From contig NZ_ATWF01000002.1 in NCBI RefSeq assembly GCF_000421105.1, forward strand, positions 62,001 through 126,000: a stretch of 64,000 nt of DNA, in the 5' to 3' direction. Each line of letters starts with the position of its first letter. Position 1 is the stretch's first letter. The notes under the pieces are model-generated. The model ran no database searches, had not been told where the DNA came from, and saw only the letters and a list, made by a program, of their open reading frames with translations. Made by a program: the position numbers and the translations under genes. Below are positions 36,223 through 45,306 of this stretch, in pieces. The stretch is from Limisalsivibrio acetivorans (lineage in GTDB: Bacteria; Chrysiogenota; Deferribacteres; Deferribacterales; Geovibrionaceae).

Positions 36223-37188
36223 ATGAATAAGCCCACAAATGAAACAGCTGGCGTTCTTATTATGCTCCTCGCCTCCGCTCTCTTTGCAACGATGGGATAT
36301 TTTGTAAAGAGGCTTGGCGAAACCCACGGAACCGGCGAGATCGTATTTTTCAGAAATCTTATAGCCCTTATGGTGCTCCTCCCCGGCATACTGATGCACC
36401 GTAGTGAGATAAAGGGGGGCAGACCTTTTCTGCTGGCATTAAGGGGCTTATTCGGTTTTGCGGCTCTTTTTGCATATTTTCATACCATAACAATAATCCC
36501 CCTAGCCACAGCAGCTACTTTTATGAAAACAGCTCCTCTCTTTACAGCCTTACTTGCGTGGATATTCCTCAAGGAGAAGAGTGATCCGAAGATTTGGTTC
36601 AGTGTGGTTGCCGGCTTTATAGGCATAATGCTTATCCTTGATCCCGGAAGCGGTGTTCACATAACCGGAGCGCTACTCGGTCTTTTCGCCGGTTTTATGG
36701 CTGCCTCAGCATACACCTCTATCCGCCAGCTCCGTTCCCACTATCCGCCGAGCGTCATCGTTGCATCCTTTGCGGTTTTTGGTGTGATTGGACCCTCCAT
36801 TATTTATGCGGGGGGCGATTTTGGAATAATCTCACAAAATTTTCACAGGATGCTCTTCCACTCAATGCCCGGCGGGATAGAATGGTTTTTCGTTCTAGCA
36901 GTTGGCCTTCTTGCCACAATATCCCAGTACCTCATGACAAAGGCGTATGCTCTAGGCAGAGCCTCTGTTATAGCGACTTCCAGCTATTCCAGCCTTGTTT
37001 TTGCCTCCATCGCAGGATACATGGCGGGGGATGCTTTACCTGACATTTCGGATATTTGTGGTATAATTCTCGTAGCTCTAAGCGGAATAATCGTTGGAGT
37101 AAGCACCAGAAATGGAGGAAAGAATGGAACGAAAAGAAGCAGTAACAATGAAGGGGAACCCCCTCACACTGGTCGGGCCCGAGCTTAA
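36223..37188 (+). CDS. EamA/DMT-family membrane transporter
   Basis: Inner-membrane protein of 321 residues with about ten TM helices arranged as two EamA repeats (first begins GVLIMLLASALFATMGYF; second after LKEKSDPKIWF). Drug/metabolite exporter superfamily; substrate unknown. The last TM ends near GIIVGVS, and the remaining 25 or so residues (RNGGKNGTKRSS onward) run over the start of tpx, a 65-base overlap that looks like loss of the ancestral stop codon. Confidence 0.88.
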   Translation: MNKPTNETAGVLIMLLASALFATMGYFVKRLGETHGTGEIVFFRNLIALMVLLPGILMHRSEIKGGRPFLLALRGLFGFAALFAYFHTITIIPLATAATFMKTAPLFTALLAWIFLKEKSDPKIWFSVVAGFIGIMLILDPGSGVHITGALLGLFAGFMAASAYTSIRQLRSHYPPSVIVASFAVFGVIGPSIIYAGGDFGIISQNFHRMLFHSMPGGIEWFFVLAVGLLATISQYLMTKAYALGRASVIATSSYSSLVFASIAGYMAGDALPDISDICGIILVALSGIIVGVSTRNGGKNGTKRSSNNEGEPPHTGRARA

Positions 37189-37624
37189 GCCCGGTGATAA
37201 AGCCCCGGCGTTCACAGCATCCGCACAGGATCTCTCGCCCGTAACCCTCGACAGCTTCAAAGGCAAGAAAAAGGTTTTCAGCGTAACACCTTCCCTTGAT
37301 ACTCCCGTTTGCGACATGCAACTTCGCAAATTTAATCAGGATATTGCAACTATGGATAACGTAGAGGTCATTAATGTCAGCATGGACCTCCCCTTTGCGA
37401 TCAAACGTTTCTGCACCACAGCAGGCGTTGAAAACGCTGTGGCTGTAAGCGACTATAAGGACGCATCCTTCGGTGAAGCTTACGGTGTTCTCATTAAGGA
37501 ACTCAGGCTCCTCGCAAGGGCTGTTTTCATCGTGGATGAGAACGATACGGTTGTATATGCCGAATACGTCCCCGAAGCAACGGACCACCCCAACTACGAT
37601 GCAGTGGTTGCGGCTCTTAAGTAA
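37124..37624 (+). CDS. tpx: Thiol peroxidase Tpx (atypical 2-Cys peroxiredoxin)
   Basis: GGAGGA sits six bases before ATG 37124, deciding this start over the ATG at 37112; 166 residues, the usual length. Peroxidatic C63 in PSLDTPVCDMQ and resolving C97 in KRFCTTAG match Tpx (E. coli C61/C95). Reduces hydrogen and organic peroxides using thioredoxin. The ribosome site and start lie inside the end of the DMT transporter frame, so the two are co-transcribed. A terminator follows at 37650-37676. Confidence 0.95.
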   Translation: MERKEAVTMKGNPLTLVGPELKPGDKAPAFTASAQDLSPVTLDSFKGKKKVFSVTPSLDTPVCDMQLRKFNQDIATMDNVEVINVSMDLPFAIKRFCTTAGVENAVAVSDYKDASFGEAYGVLIKELRLLARAVFIVDENDTVVYAEYVPEATDHPNYDAVVAALK

Positions 37625-37649
37625 AAATTCGAAAAGTTCGATTAAGTCT

Positions 37650-37676
37650 AAAAGGGGGGTAATTCCCCCTTTTTTT
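37650..37676 (+). terminator. Rho-independent terminator of tpx
   Basis: AAAAGGGGGG, short loop TAATT, CCCCC followed by seven T (37670-37676). Confidence 0.88.
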
Positions 37677-37730
37677 GTTTCCTAAAGGTGTATAATAGTA
37701 AATATCATTATTATCTTACGGAGCCAAAAT

Positions 37731-39371
37731 ATGAGAGTATTAATAGTCACTATCGCATTGCTTGTTTCCGTTTCGCTGGCAAACGCCCGTACGGTCGGGG
37801 ACGTACTGGACGAAACGGTTGAGCAGCAGGGACGCTCCATGGGGGCTACTCAACAGCAGATCGGTGAGATCCAGAACGCCGTAAAGGGTGCCATACCCAA
37901 GGGGTTCAGTGATGATGGATGGACAATTCTGGCCCCCTTTGAGAATGTTTATCTCCCAGCCGTTAATGTTCCAAAAACAAACAAAAGCGTTACCCTGTGG
38001 ATGACCCCCGATCAGCTCAACAAGATAGACAAGAGCAAACCCGAATCCTTTGGAGGAAGCCTGAGAAGCTACAGAGCTTTTGTGGGCAGAGGGACTCAGG
38101 GTACAGCCTATGTATTACTAAAGAGGATTTTCAGCAAGGTTGAGCTTAAGGTCTCCCAAACCATTCCATCAGAAGGGCTAGTCGTAAACCCGGTTATCAC
38201 CGGCTACAGGTTCAAACTGAACGCCGGTCTTATGGGATCTCTATCCTATAAGCTTGATATGACTATGAACGTATACAACAACGGAGTATTATTAAGCAAA
38301 GATGCCTATTCTCTGGACTGGTTCAAGGGACCGGAGAAGTACCACGCAATATCGGACAAGGCGTACTCCAAGAATGCAGAGGTCGCCTTCGCCAAGCTTT
38401 TCGCCAAAACCCAGAATCAACTATACTCATACGCCCAGTCAGCCCCCGATACACAGACAGCATCCGCAGAGACAGCCGAAGGCATGGAGATGGACGTGGA
38501 TAAGGTTGAGCTCGCCTCTCTGAGCTGGGATGACTATAAAGAACACTCGCCAAACATGACAAAGCAGGAGAGGGATATGGCCAGAACATTCCTCGCCTTT
38601 GACAAAGCTTATAAAGATAGTAGAACGGATGATCAGGCGGAACTTCTAAGCGAGATGAGAGGCTTTGTTTCATCAAACAACATAGAGCCCGCCAGCAGAG
38701 AGATGCTTCTGGCTGAGATAAAATCTAGAATGGCTATGCGTGAGGTTCAGCAGAAGGGCATAAACGACTTCGATGATGATATCTACAACTTCGCTGGCGA
38801 TAACACAGGCCTTGTGCTTGATGTAGCGGAGGTTGTACCCGATGTCGCCAAAACTGGCGTGTTGATTGCCGGATGCTCAAACCCCGTAACATGCACGGCA
38901 CTTCTAGGAACCATGGCCAGCTATGAAACGGCAGAAAAGGTTGCAAAGGTAACAGGGAGCGCATCTGCGGAGTATTTCAGCGGAAGCGGCGAACTGGACA
39001 AGGCGGCATGGGAGGGAACCAAGACCTTCATAGCTGATTATGCAGGCGGAAAGATTACCAAAGCCTTCTCAACATCCGTTGTATCCAAATACTCAGGCAG
39101 ACAGGCTAAAAGGGTTCTGGATGTTGCGCAGAAACGGGGCTACAGCGAAGACCTCTCAAGGTATATCGCCGGACAGGCTTTCGTAAAGAACGCGGATAAG
39201 GTTCTCCCCTCAGTAGAGAAATCCTCCGGGATTCTCATAGGTAAAGGTACGGACTATATGGTCAAAACCGCCGATGAGATGAGGAAAAACTACAATAAGC
39301 TCCAAAAGAAATCCAAACCTGCTTCCAAATCGGAAACCGCACCCGATTTCACCAGCATGAAGAAGATGTGA
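37731..39371 (+). CDS. Exported protein of unknown function (546 aa)
   Basis: Clear signal peptide (MRVLIVTIALLVSVSLANA, cut near residue 19) and ACGGAG ribosome site. The mature protein has a beta-rich N-terminal half (about 45-210), an Asp/Glu-rich helical middle (KQERDMARTFLAFDKAYKD, about 280-300), a weakly hydrophobic Ala/Val segment (TGVLIAGCSNPVTCTALLG, about 380-400, resembling a pore-forming or colicin-like helical hairpin) and a Lys-rich end. I do not recognise a family. It forms an operon with the lipoprotein gene seven bases downstream, suggesting a periplasmic or surface pair. TATAAT at 37691-37696 may be its -10 box. Confidence 0.72.
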   Translation: MRVLIVTIALLVSVSLANARTVGDVLDETVEQQGRSMGATQQQIGEIQNAVKGAIPKGFSDDGWTILAPFENVYLPAVNVPKTNKSVTLWMTPDQLNKIDKSKPESFGGSLRSYRAFVGRGTQGTAYVLLKRIFSKVELKVSQTIPSEGLVVNPVITGYRFKLNAGLMGSLSYKLDMTMNVYNNGVLLSKDAYSLDWFKGPEKYHAISDKAYSKNAEVAFAKLFAKTQNQLYSYAQSAPDTQTASAETAEGMEMDVDKVELASLSWDDYKEHSPNMTKQERDMARTFLAFDKAYKDSRTDDQAELLSEMRGFVSSNNIEPASREMLLAEIKSRMAMREVQQKGINDFDDDIYNFAGDNTGLVLDVAEVVPDVAKTGVLIAGCSNPVTCTALLGTMASYETAEKVAKVTGSASAEYFSGSGELDKAAWEGTKTFIADYAGGKITKAFSTSVVSKYSGRQAKRVLDVAQKRGYSEDLSRYIAGQAFVKNADKVLPSVEKSSGILIGKGTDYMVKTADEMRKNYNKLQKKSKPASKSETAPDFTSMKKM

Positions 39372-39378
39372 GGCCGTT

Positions 39379-40272
39379 ATGACTATAAAACGATTAGCAG
39401 TAATTACAGCAATGCTTTATATACTCGGCTGTGCACAGTCAACAGTGCAGAATCAGCCCTCTCCAACCCCTGAACCTGTTGAACCGTCTGTTTCTGATAT
39501 TCAGCCGAAAGCTGAGTCGGATGAGGATTTTGAGAGGAACATAACCATGGCGGACCTCCGCCCCGACCTCCTCTCTGTGGTTCTTGGAATCTACCGTGAG
39601 ATGAAGTTCCCCGAAAGCACAGAGCAATACGGCGTATACTTCGAACAGCCCCTCCTCATGGAGACAGAGCCGGAGCTTGATGGATATTCACTTGCAAAGG
39701 TTTTAATCACCCGTGATGTACAGGCGGACACCGATCCACTTCACCGGAAGGTAAGCGGTGAGCTGAGGGTTATCGACACGGAGTTCCGGGAGAAATACTT
39801 CGCATTTAATGCGGAATACGTTGTGGGAACGGGCGGAACGCTCGTACTCTCCTCTGCGGCGGTTCCAGTATACGGCAAATACAGCAACGTACGGTTCTTC
39901 GTGGTTGAGGCTAAGAAAACACCCCCTCTAAAATACCTTAAGGATGCGGATTACGATGAGCTCTTCGAAATGGTTTCGGAGAATGCCATGACCGAGGAGG
40001 AGCTTAAGAAAATCGACAGCTTCGGAGAATACAAGATATTTGCCTTCGATATGGTGAAGGATGCCGATTCAGCCGAGCTTTCTATCTATACAGATGCCTC
40101 TCTCGGCATGGCTGTAACATCCTTCTCACACAGTGGTAACACAAACGGCTGGAAGTTTGCCATGGCGGAGGGTGAATTCCTCTTCAACTCTGCACCAGAA
40201 TTCAAAATGTACGGGGTAATTGAGAGTGGAGGTGCACAGAGGAACGGGGGCTCTATAACCTCGAGTTTCTGA
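39379..40272 (+). CDS. Lipoprotein of unknown function (297 aa)
   Basis: Lipoprotein signal peptide ending LYILGC (lipid Cys at 18), then a Pro/Glu-rich tether (QPSPTPEPVEP) and a globular beta-rich domain. No known motif seen. It starts seven bases after the exported 546-residue protein with TGAGG as ribosome site, so the two are probably co-expressed and may work together at the envelope. It converges with rarD (12-base gap). Confidence 0.75.
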   Translation: MTIKRLAVITAMLYILGCAQSTVQNQPSPTPEPVEPSVSDIQPKAESDEDFERNITMADLRPDLLSVVLGIYREMKFPESTEQYGVYFEQPLLMETEPELDGYSLAKVLITRDVQADTDPLHRKVSGELRVIDTEFREKYFAFNAEYVVGTGGTLVLSSAAVPVYGKYSNVRFFVVEAKKTPPLKYLKDADYDELFEMVSENAMTEEELKKIDSFGEYKIFAFDMVKDADSAELSIYTDASLGMAVTSFSHSGNTNGWKFAMAEGEFLFNSAPEFKMYGVIESGGAQRNGGSITSSF

Positions 40273-40284
40273 ATAACCGGATAA

Positions 40285-41172
40285 TCATGTTCTTGGGGTG
40301 GTTCGCCGCCCCCTTATGCTATCCAGTGAATAAAGAAGCAGTCCCGACCATATGCAGATGAAAGTAACCTTATGGGCCGCTGTAAATGGCTCATGATAAA
40401 CGAACACACCGAGCAGAAACGATACCGTTGGCGCTGTGTACTGTAGAAAACCCACCGTTATGAGACGTAGCCGTTTCACTGTGAATGCGAACCCGAGAAG
40501 GGGCATCGATGTAACCAGCCCGCCCGCTATCAGCAACATGTCGGTAGATACCGAAAGGTTTGTGAACGCTCCCCCCTCCCCCAGATAGATAAGATATATC
40601 CCCACAGGAACGGATATTACCGCCGTCTCCACCAGCAGACCGGGGATAGGCTTTGCATCCGCCTTCTTGCGCACAGCTCCGTATATTGCAAAAGTAAAAG
40701 CAAGGATAAGGGATGCGGCGGGGAGCCTGCCGTAATGCAGGGCAAGGTTTGCAACACCGGCAAAGGCAAGACAAACCGCTATCACCTGAGCCCTTGACAT
40801 ACGCTCCCGGAAGAAGATAAAGCCTATCAGCACACTCACAAGGGGATTGATGTAATAACCAAGGCTGGTTTCCAGTATACGCTCTGAGTTAACCGCCCAG
40901 ATGTAGGTTCCCCAGTTCAGGCTGATTATTGTGGATGTCGCCAGCAGGATAAGGACGGTTCGGGGCCTGCTAAGAAGCTCCGCAACCTCGCCGTGTCTGC
41001 GCTGGATAACGATAAGAAGTGCAAGGAAGAAAACAGACCAGACGATCCTGTGACACAGGATCTCAAAGCTGGGCACATGCTCAAGCTGTTTCCAGAATAC
41101 GGGGGTCAAACCCCAGAAGATGTAGGTAGCGAGGCCGGTTAGAAAGCCGGCCCCTGCGGTATCACTTCTCAC
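40285..41172 (-). CDS. rarD: RarD-like EamA-family permease
   Basis: Ten-TM membrane protein of 295 residues. The N-terminal signature YIFWGLTPVFWKQLEHV and the HRIVWS motif are typical of RarD (first described with chloramphenicol sensitivity; true substrate unsettled). Starts at GTG 41172, overlapping the carbonic anhydrase stop by 11 bases, so translation is coupled to that gene. Last gene of the yajQ-carbonic anhydrase-rarD cluster. Confidence 0.9.
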   Translation of the reverse strand: MRSDTAGAGFLTGLATYIFWGLTPVFWKQLEHVPSFEILCHRIVWSVFFLALLIVIQRRHGEVAELLSRPRTVLILLATSTIISLNWGTYIWAVNSERILETSLGYYINPLVSVLIGFIFFRERMSRAQVIAVCLAFAGVANLALHYGRLPAASLILAFTFAIYGAVRKKADAKPIPGLLVETAVISVPVGIYLIYLGEGGAFTNLSVSTDMLLIAGGLVTSMPLLGFAFTVKRLRLITVGFLQYTAPTVSFLLGVFVYHEPFTAAHKVTFICIWSGLLLYSLDSIRGRRTTPRT

Positions 41173-41791
41173 TATCTATCAGTTCGAAATACCCTGAATC
41201 GAAGTTGTAGTTGAATACCTCGCCGGTGGGAATTACGTAATACCATCCGTATATAGCTATCTTCCCGGCTTCGTGGCGTTCTTTTACAAAGGGATATGTG
41301 TAGAGCCGCTTCATCTGCTCTGTGACATTCATCTGCTCGACCATCCACTCCCGCTCCGTTTCATCACCACCGGAGATCTCATCCACCTGCTTCATAACGT
41401 CACGGCCGAGATCCAGCCAGCGGTTAACCCTGGGAACATCCTTAAGGGTTTCCGGTTCGGCATAAAGTGCGGCGCACCCTCCGCAGTTCGAATGCCCGCA
41501 GACTATGATATTCTCCACGTTAAGCACGTTAACTGCGTATTCGATGGCAGCGGTGGTGGAAACATATTCACCTGTAGCCCTGTACGGCGGAACAAAATTT
41601 GCGATATTCCGAACAACAAAGAGCTCACCAGGGAGGGTTTTTGTCACCAGATTCGGAACAACACGGGAATCGGAACAGCCAATGAAGAGGGTGTGGGGCT
41701 TCTGACCTGTCCCCAGCTCCTCAAAGAGCTCCTTCCTCTCCTCATAATCCTCACTACGAAACTTGATAACGCCATCGAACAACCTTTTCAT
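41162..41791 (-). CDS. Beta-class carbonic anhydrase
   Basis: Interconverts CO2 and bicarbonate in the cytoplasm; 209 residues. The zinc site and catalytic dyad are complete: C39, D41, R43 (GCSDSRV) and H100, C103 (CGHSNCGGC). It supplies bicarbonate for carboxylases; in anaerobes it may also serve CO2 fixation. It lies 10 bases after yajQ and is coupled to rarD downstream. Confidence 0.95.
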   Translation of the reverse strand: MKRLFDGVIKFRSEDYEERKELFEELGTGQKPHTLFIGCSDSRVVPNLVTKTLPGELFVVRNIANFVPPYRATGEYVSTTAAIEYAVNVLNVENIIVCGHSNCGGCAALYAEPETLKDVPRVNRWLDLGRDVMKQVDEISGGDETEREWMVEQMNVTEQMKRLYTYPFVKERHEAGKIAIYGWYYVIPTGEVFNYNFDSGYFELIDSEK

Positions 41792-41801
41792 AACGCACCC
41801 C

Positions 41802-42293
41802 CTAGCTTTTCATGTTTACAAACTGTAGCGGTACACCAAGATCCGCCTGCTTCATCATCTGGATAACTTCCTGGAGATCATCGATCTTTTTGCCCTGTAC
41901 ACGAACCTTATCGTCCATGATGGAGCCCTGAACCTTCATCTTGGCATCCTTAATCATCTTGACGATCTTCTTGCCGGTATCCTTGTCTATACCTTCCTGC
42001 ACCTCTGCAGTGAACTTGAGCTGTCCCTTGCTTGTGGGCTCCGGCTCGCTGTAGCTGAGGCATGCGGGATCGATATTCCTCTTAACAAATGCACCGACGA
42101 GCATCTCTTTAAGCGCCTTAACCTTCATATCATCGCTGGTAACAAGGCTTATCTTCTTATCCTTCTTGTTAAGCTCGACCTCGGTGTTTGTGCCCCTGAA
42201 ATCGTAACGGTTTGAAACCTCCTTAATGAGGTTGTTTACCGCATTGTCCAGTTCCTGGGCATCCACTTCACTGACTATATCAAAAGAAGCCAT
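41802..42293 (-). CDS. yajQ: YajQ-family cyclic-di-GMP/nucleotide-binding protein
   Basis: 163 residues, standard length, beginning MASFDIVSEVD and containing RYDFRGT and DDKVRVQGKKIDDLQ. YajQ homologues bind c-di-GMP in some bacteria (e.g. Xanthomonas) and act through transcription factors; elsewhere they bind tRNA or nucleotides. Adds to the c-di-GMP content of this window. First gene of the cluster with carbonic anhydrase and rarD. Confidence 0.95.
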   Translation of the reverse strand: MASFDIVSEVDAQELDNAVNNLIKEVSNRYDFRGTNTEVELNKKDKKISLVTSDDMKVKALKEMLVGAFVKRNIDPACLSYSEPEPTSKGQLKFTAEVQEGIDKDTGKKIVKMIKDAKMKVQGSIMDDKVRVQGKKIDDLQEVIQMMKQADLGVPLQFVNMKS

Positions 42294-42370
42294 ATTATTT
42301 CCTCCATAATTGTTTAATAGTTATACATTGTACTAATTTTCCCGTCTTATGGCAAGCTGAGCAGAATAAC

Positions 42371-43849
42371 TCAGGCGGAGAAGCCCCTTGTCATGCTCAC
42401 AGCCTTCTCCCAGCCGGACACAAGTCGGTTCCTCGTTTTATCATCCAGCGCAGGGTTGAACTCCCTCTCGTAGCTCCAGAGTTTCTTGATGTCATCAAGG
42501 GATGAATAGGCTCCGGTGCGAAGGCCTGCAAGGAATGCCGCACCGAGTGCAGTTGTTTCGATAACAGCAGGCTTCTGCACATCAAGCCCTGTAATATCCG
42601 AAAGGAAGGAGAGCATCCATCCGCTTGCCGCCATTCCGCCGTCTACCCTGAGCTTTCTGGGCGTATCGGCACCGTCCGCCGCCATGCTGTCGAGAAGATC
42701 CGATGTCTGGTAGCACACCGATTCGAGCACAGCCCTTGATATCTCCGCAGGGCCCGTATCGAGCCTTAGCCCGAAGAATGCACCCTTTGCCGCCGGATCC
42801 CAGTGGGGTGCACCCAAGCCTGTAAATGCGGGAACCATGTACACTCCGCCACTGCTCTTTATGGAGCGTGCAAGCAGATCCGCCTCCTCGGAGCTTTCTA
42901 TGATACCGAGGGTATCCCTCAGCCACTTCACAGCCGCACCTGCCACGAAGATCGCCCCCTCCATGGCATAGGTAACCTCTCCGTTTATGCTGTATGCGAT
43001 GGTTGTGAGAAGCCTGTTTCTGGACTTAACGGCTGTATCCCCTGTATTGAGGACAAGGAACCCCCCTGTACCGTAGGTGCATTTCATCATCCCCGGGTCG
43101 AAGCATGCCTGCCCCACCATGGCGGCGTGCTGATCCCCTACGGCGGAGTATATAGGTATCTCCCTGCCGAAGAGCTTTTTAGCAGTTCTGCCGAAATCAT
43201 CGGAGCTGTCCTTAACCTCGGGGAGGAGGGAACGGGGTATATCGAATAGAGTGAGGAGCTCGTCATCCCAGTCACCCTTGTGTATGTTATAAAGGAGTGT
43301 GCGTGAGGCGTTGGTGGCATCGGTGGCGTGAACAGAGCCGCCGGTAAGTCTCCATATGAGAAAGCTGTCCACCGTACCAAAGGCAAGCTCACCACGCTCG
43401 GCTCTCTCCCTTGCACCCTCCACATTGTCGAGAATCCACTTAACCTTTGAGCCGGAGAAATAAGGATCGAGCAGAAGCCCGCTTCGGGAAGTTACAGTAA
43501 CCTCGGAGCCCTCCTTACGCATACTTCGGCACAGCTCCGCCGTACGCCTGTCCTGCCATACTATGGCGGGATAAACGGGCTCACCCGTCTTTCTGTCCCA
43601 AACAACGGCCGTTTCACGCTGGTTCGTAATCCCGGCGGCATCGGGTTCAGGATACTCCTTCAAAACCTCACGGCACACGTCATAGACCGTTCCCCATATA
43701 TTCTCAGGGTCATGCTCCACAAGGCCGTCCGCAGGGTAGTACTGCCTTATGTCCTTCTGGGCAACCTTCAGGATATTTCCTTCGTAGTCAAAGATAATCG
43801 CTCTGCTGCTGGTTGTTCCCTGATCAATGGAGAGTATATATCCATCCAT
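42371..43849 (-). CDS. glpK: Glycerol kinase
   Basis: GGAGG precedes ATG 43849, giving 492 residues. FGGY-family sugar kinase with N-terminal phosphate loop SIDQGTTSSRA, substrate region TNQRETAVVWD and C-terminal AFTGLGAPHWDPAA and RVDGGMA. Forms glycerol 3-phosphate from glycerol and ATP. No glpF or glpD adjoins. It lies directly downstream of the degP terminator, so it must have its own promoter within about 20 bases or rely on read-through. Confidence 0.97.
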   Translation of the reverse strand: MDGYILSIDQGTTSSRAIIFDYEGNILKVAQKDIRQYYPADGLVEHDPENIWGTVYDVCREVLKEYPEPDAAGITNQRETAVVWDRKTGEPVYPAIVWQDRRTAELCRSMRKEGSEVTVTSRSGLLLDPYFSGSKVKWILDNVEGARERAERGELAFGTVDSFLIWRLTGGSVHATDATNASRTLLYNIHKGDWDDELLTLFDIPRSLLPEVKDSSDDFGRTAKKLFGREIPIYSAVGDQHAAMVGQACFDPGMMKCTYGTGGFLVLNTGDTAVKSRNRLLTTIAYSINGEVTYAMEGAIFVAGAAVKWLRDTLGIIESSEEADLLARSIKSSGGVYMVPAFTGLGAPHWDPAAKGAFFGLRLDTGPAEISRAVLESVCYQTSDLLDSMAADGADTPRKLRVDGGMAASGWMLSFLSDITGLDVQKPAVIETTALGAAFLAGLRTGAYSSLDDIKKLWSYEREFNPALDDKTRNRLVSGWEKAVSMTRGFSA

Positions 43850-43871
43850 GTGCAAACCTCCGTATCGATAC

Positions 43872-43902
43872 AAAAAAGGCGGGCCTTGAGAAAAGCCCGC
43901 CT
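43872..43902 (-). terminator. Rho-independent terminator of the rpoE-degP operon
   Basis: On the minus strand: AGGCGGGC (43902-43895), ten-base loop, GCCCGCCT (43884-43877), then T-rich tract to 43872. Confidence 0.92.
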
Positions 43903-43938
43903 GTTTATCTACATATTACCCTTTAGTTATATGGGTGT

Positions 43939-45306
43939 CTACTCCTTGTCGAAGGCAATGAACTTGCCATTACCTCTGCTGAGAACCTTAAGGAACACCA
44001 CATCACCCTTCTCCACCTTCTTGAACTTACCGTAGAAGGAGCTGGGGCTGTTTACGGATTCCCTGTTTATCCAAAGGATGATGTCACCGTTGCGAAGCCC
44101 CGCCTCGTAGGCGTTTGACTTCTGGTCCACATCCTTAACAAGGACTCCGCCGCTGATATTGAACCTCTGCATCATCTCATCGTTCAGCTCGGTCACGATT
44201 ATTGGTGCATCCTCGCTGGGCTTCTCGGGAGCTGATGCGGAATCATCGCCCCTTGTGCCGAGGGTAACGTCTATATCCATCTCTTTGCCGTCACGAACCA
44301 CTGTAACCTCAACGGTTTTGCCCGGATCGTAGGCACCGATGGTGTTGATAAGCTCTCTGTTGCTGGCGATCTTCTTGCCGTCTATGGCGATAACAACGTC
44401 GCCGGCTCTTATCCCTGCTTTCTCTGCGGGGTCACCCTCTACCACATCGGCAATGAGTGCGCCCTCATCATTCTCAAGGCCGAGACCCTCTGCAAGCTTC
44501 TCATCAAGGGGCTGAACAGAAACGCCAAGCCATCCTCGCTCCACCTTGCCTGTCTTAAGCTTGGGAAGGAGCTCCTTCATCATATTAACGGGGATGGCAA
44601 AGCCAAGCCCCTGTCCGCTGGGGATGATAGCGGTGTTGATACCGACAACCTCACCCTTAATATTAAGGAGAGGACCGCCTGAGTTTCCAGGGTTAATGGA
44701 GGCATCGGTCTGCATGAAGTTATCATAGGGACCTGAGCCGAGAGCCCTGCCCTTTGCACTGATTATCCCCGCAGTAACCGTCCACTCAAGTCCGAGGGGG
44801 TTTCCGATGGCGATAACCCAGTCGCCAATCTCTGAATCATCGGAGTTGGCAAGCTTAAGTGGCGAGAGCTCAACACCTTTGGGATCGATACTTATGAGTG
44901 CGAGGTCTGTGAGGGGATCCTTCCCGATAACCTCCGCCTCAAACTCATGCTCATCGTTGAGCTTTACAATAATTTCGTCCGCACCCTCAACAACGTGGTT
45001 GTTGGTTACGATCAGTCCTTCCTTGTCTATGACAAATCCGGAACCGAGGGATGAGGACTTGTACTCACGCTCACCACCGTTCCCCTGCCCGGGGAGCTGA
45101 TCCCCGAAGAAACGGCGGAAAAACTCATCCTGAAACATATCGGGGGTTTTTCTTTTAACGATCTTAGTCGTCGAGATGTTTACAACACCCGATTTTGTAT
45201 TTTTAACGACTTCGGAAAAGGAGTCCGGAGCCATCTGAAATGCTGAAACAGCGCTTGCCGCAAAGATAATCATAACGGCTAAGATTACATTAGTCTTCTT
45301 TCTCAT
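43939..45306 (-). CDS. degP: Periplasmic Do/DegP-MucD family serine protease
   Basis: 455-residue precursor with signal peptide (cut near VSA-F, residue 22). Trypsin-like domain with H104 (TNNHVV), D134 (LTDLAL) and S209 (NPGNSGGP), followed by two PDZ domains (about 255-345 and 365-450). Degrades or refolds damaged envelope proteins. Fourth gene of the sigma-E cluster, its start overlapping the rseB-like stop by 17 bases, exactly as mucD follows algU-mucA-mucB in Pseudomonas. GGAGG lies upstream of the ATG. Confidence 0.95.
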   Translation of the reverse strand: MRKKTNVILAVMIIFAASAVSAFQMAPDSFSEVVKNTKSGVVNISTTKIVKRKTPDMFQDEFFRRFFGDQLPGQGNGGEREYKSSSLGSGFVIDKEGLIVTNNHVVEGADEIIVKLNDEHEFEAEVIGKDPLTDLALISIDPKGVELSPLKLANSDDSEIGDWVIAIGNPLGLEWTVTAGIISAKGRALGSGPYDNFMQTDASINPGNSGGPLLNIKGEVVGINTAIIPSGQGLGFAIPVNMMKELLPKLKTGKVERGWLGVSVQPLDEKLAEGLGLENDEGALIADVVEGDPAEKAGIRAGDVVIAIDGKKIASNRELINTIGAYDPGKTVEVTVVRDGKEMDIDVTLGTRGDDSASAPEKPSEDAPIIVTELNDEMMQRFNISGGVLVKDVDQKSNAYEAGLRNGDIILWINRESVNSPSSFYGKFKKVEKGDVVFLKVLSRGNGKFIAFDKE

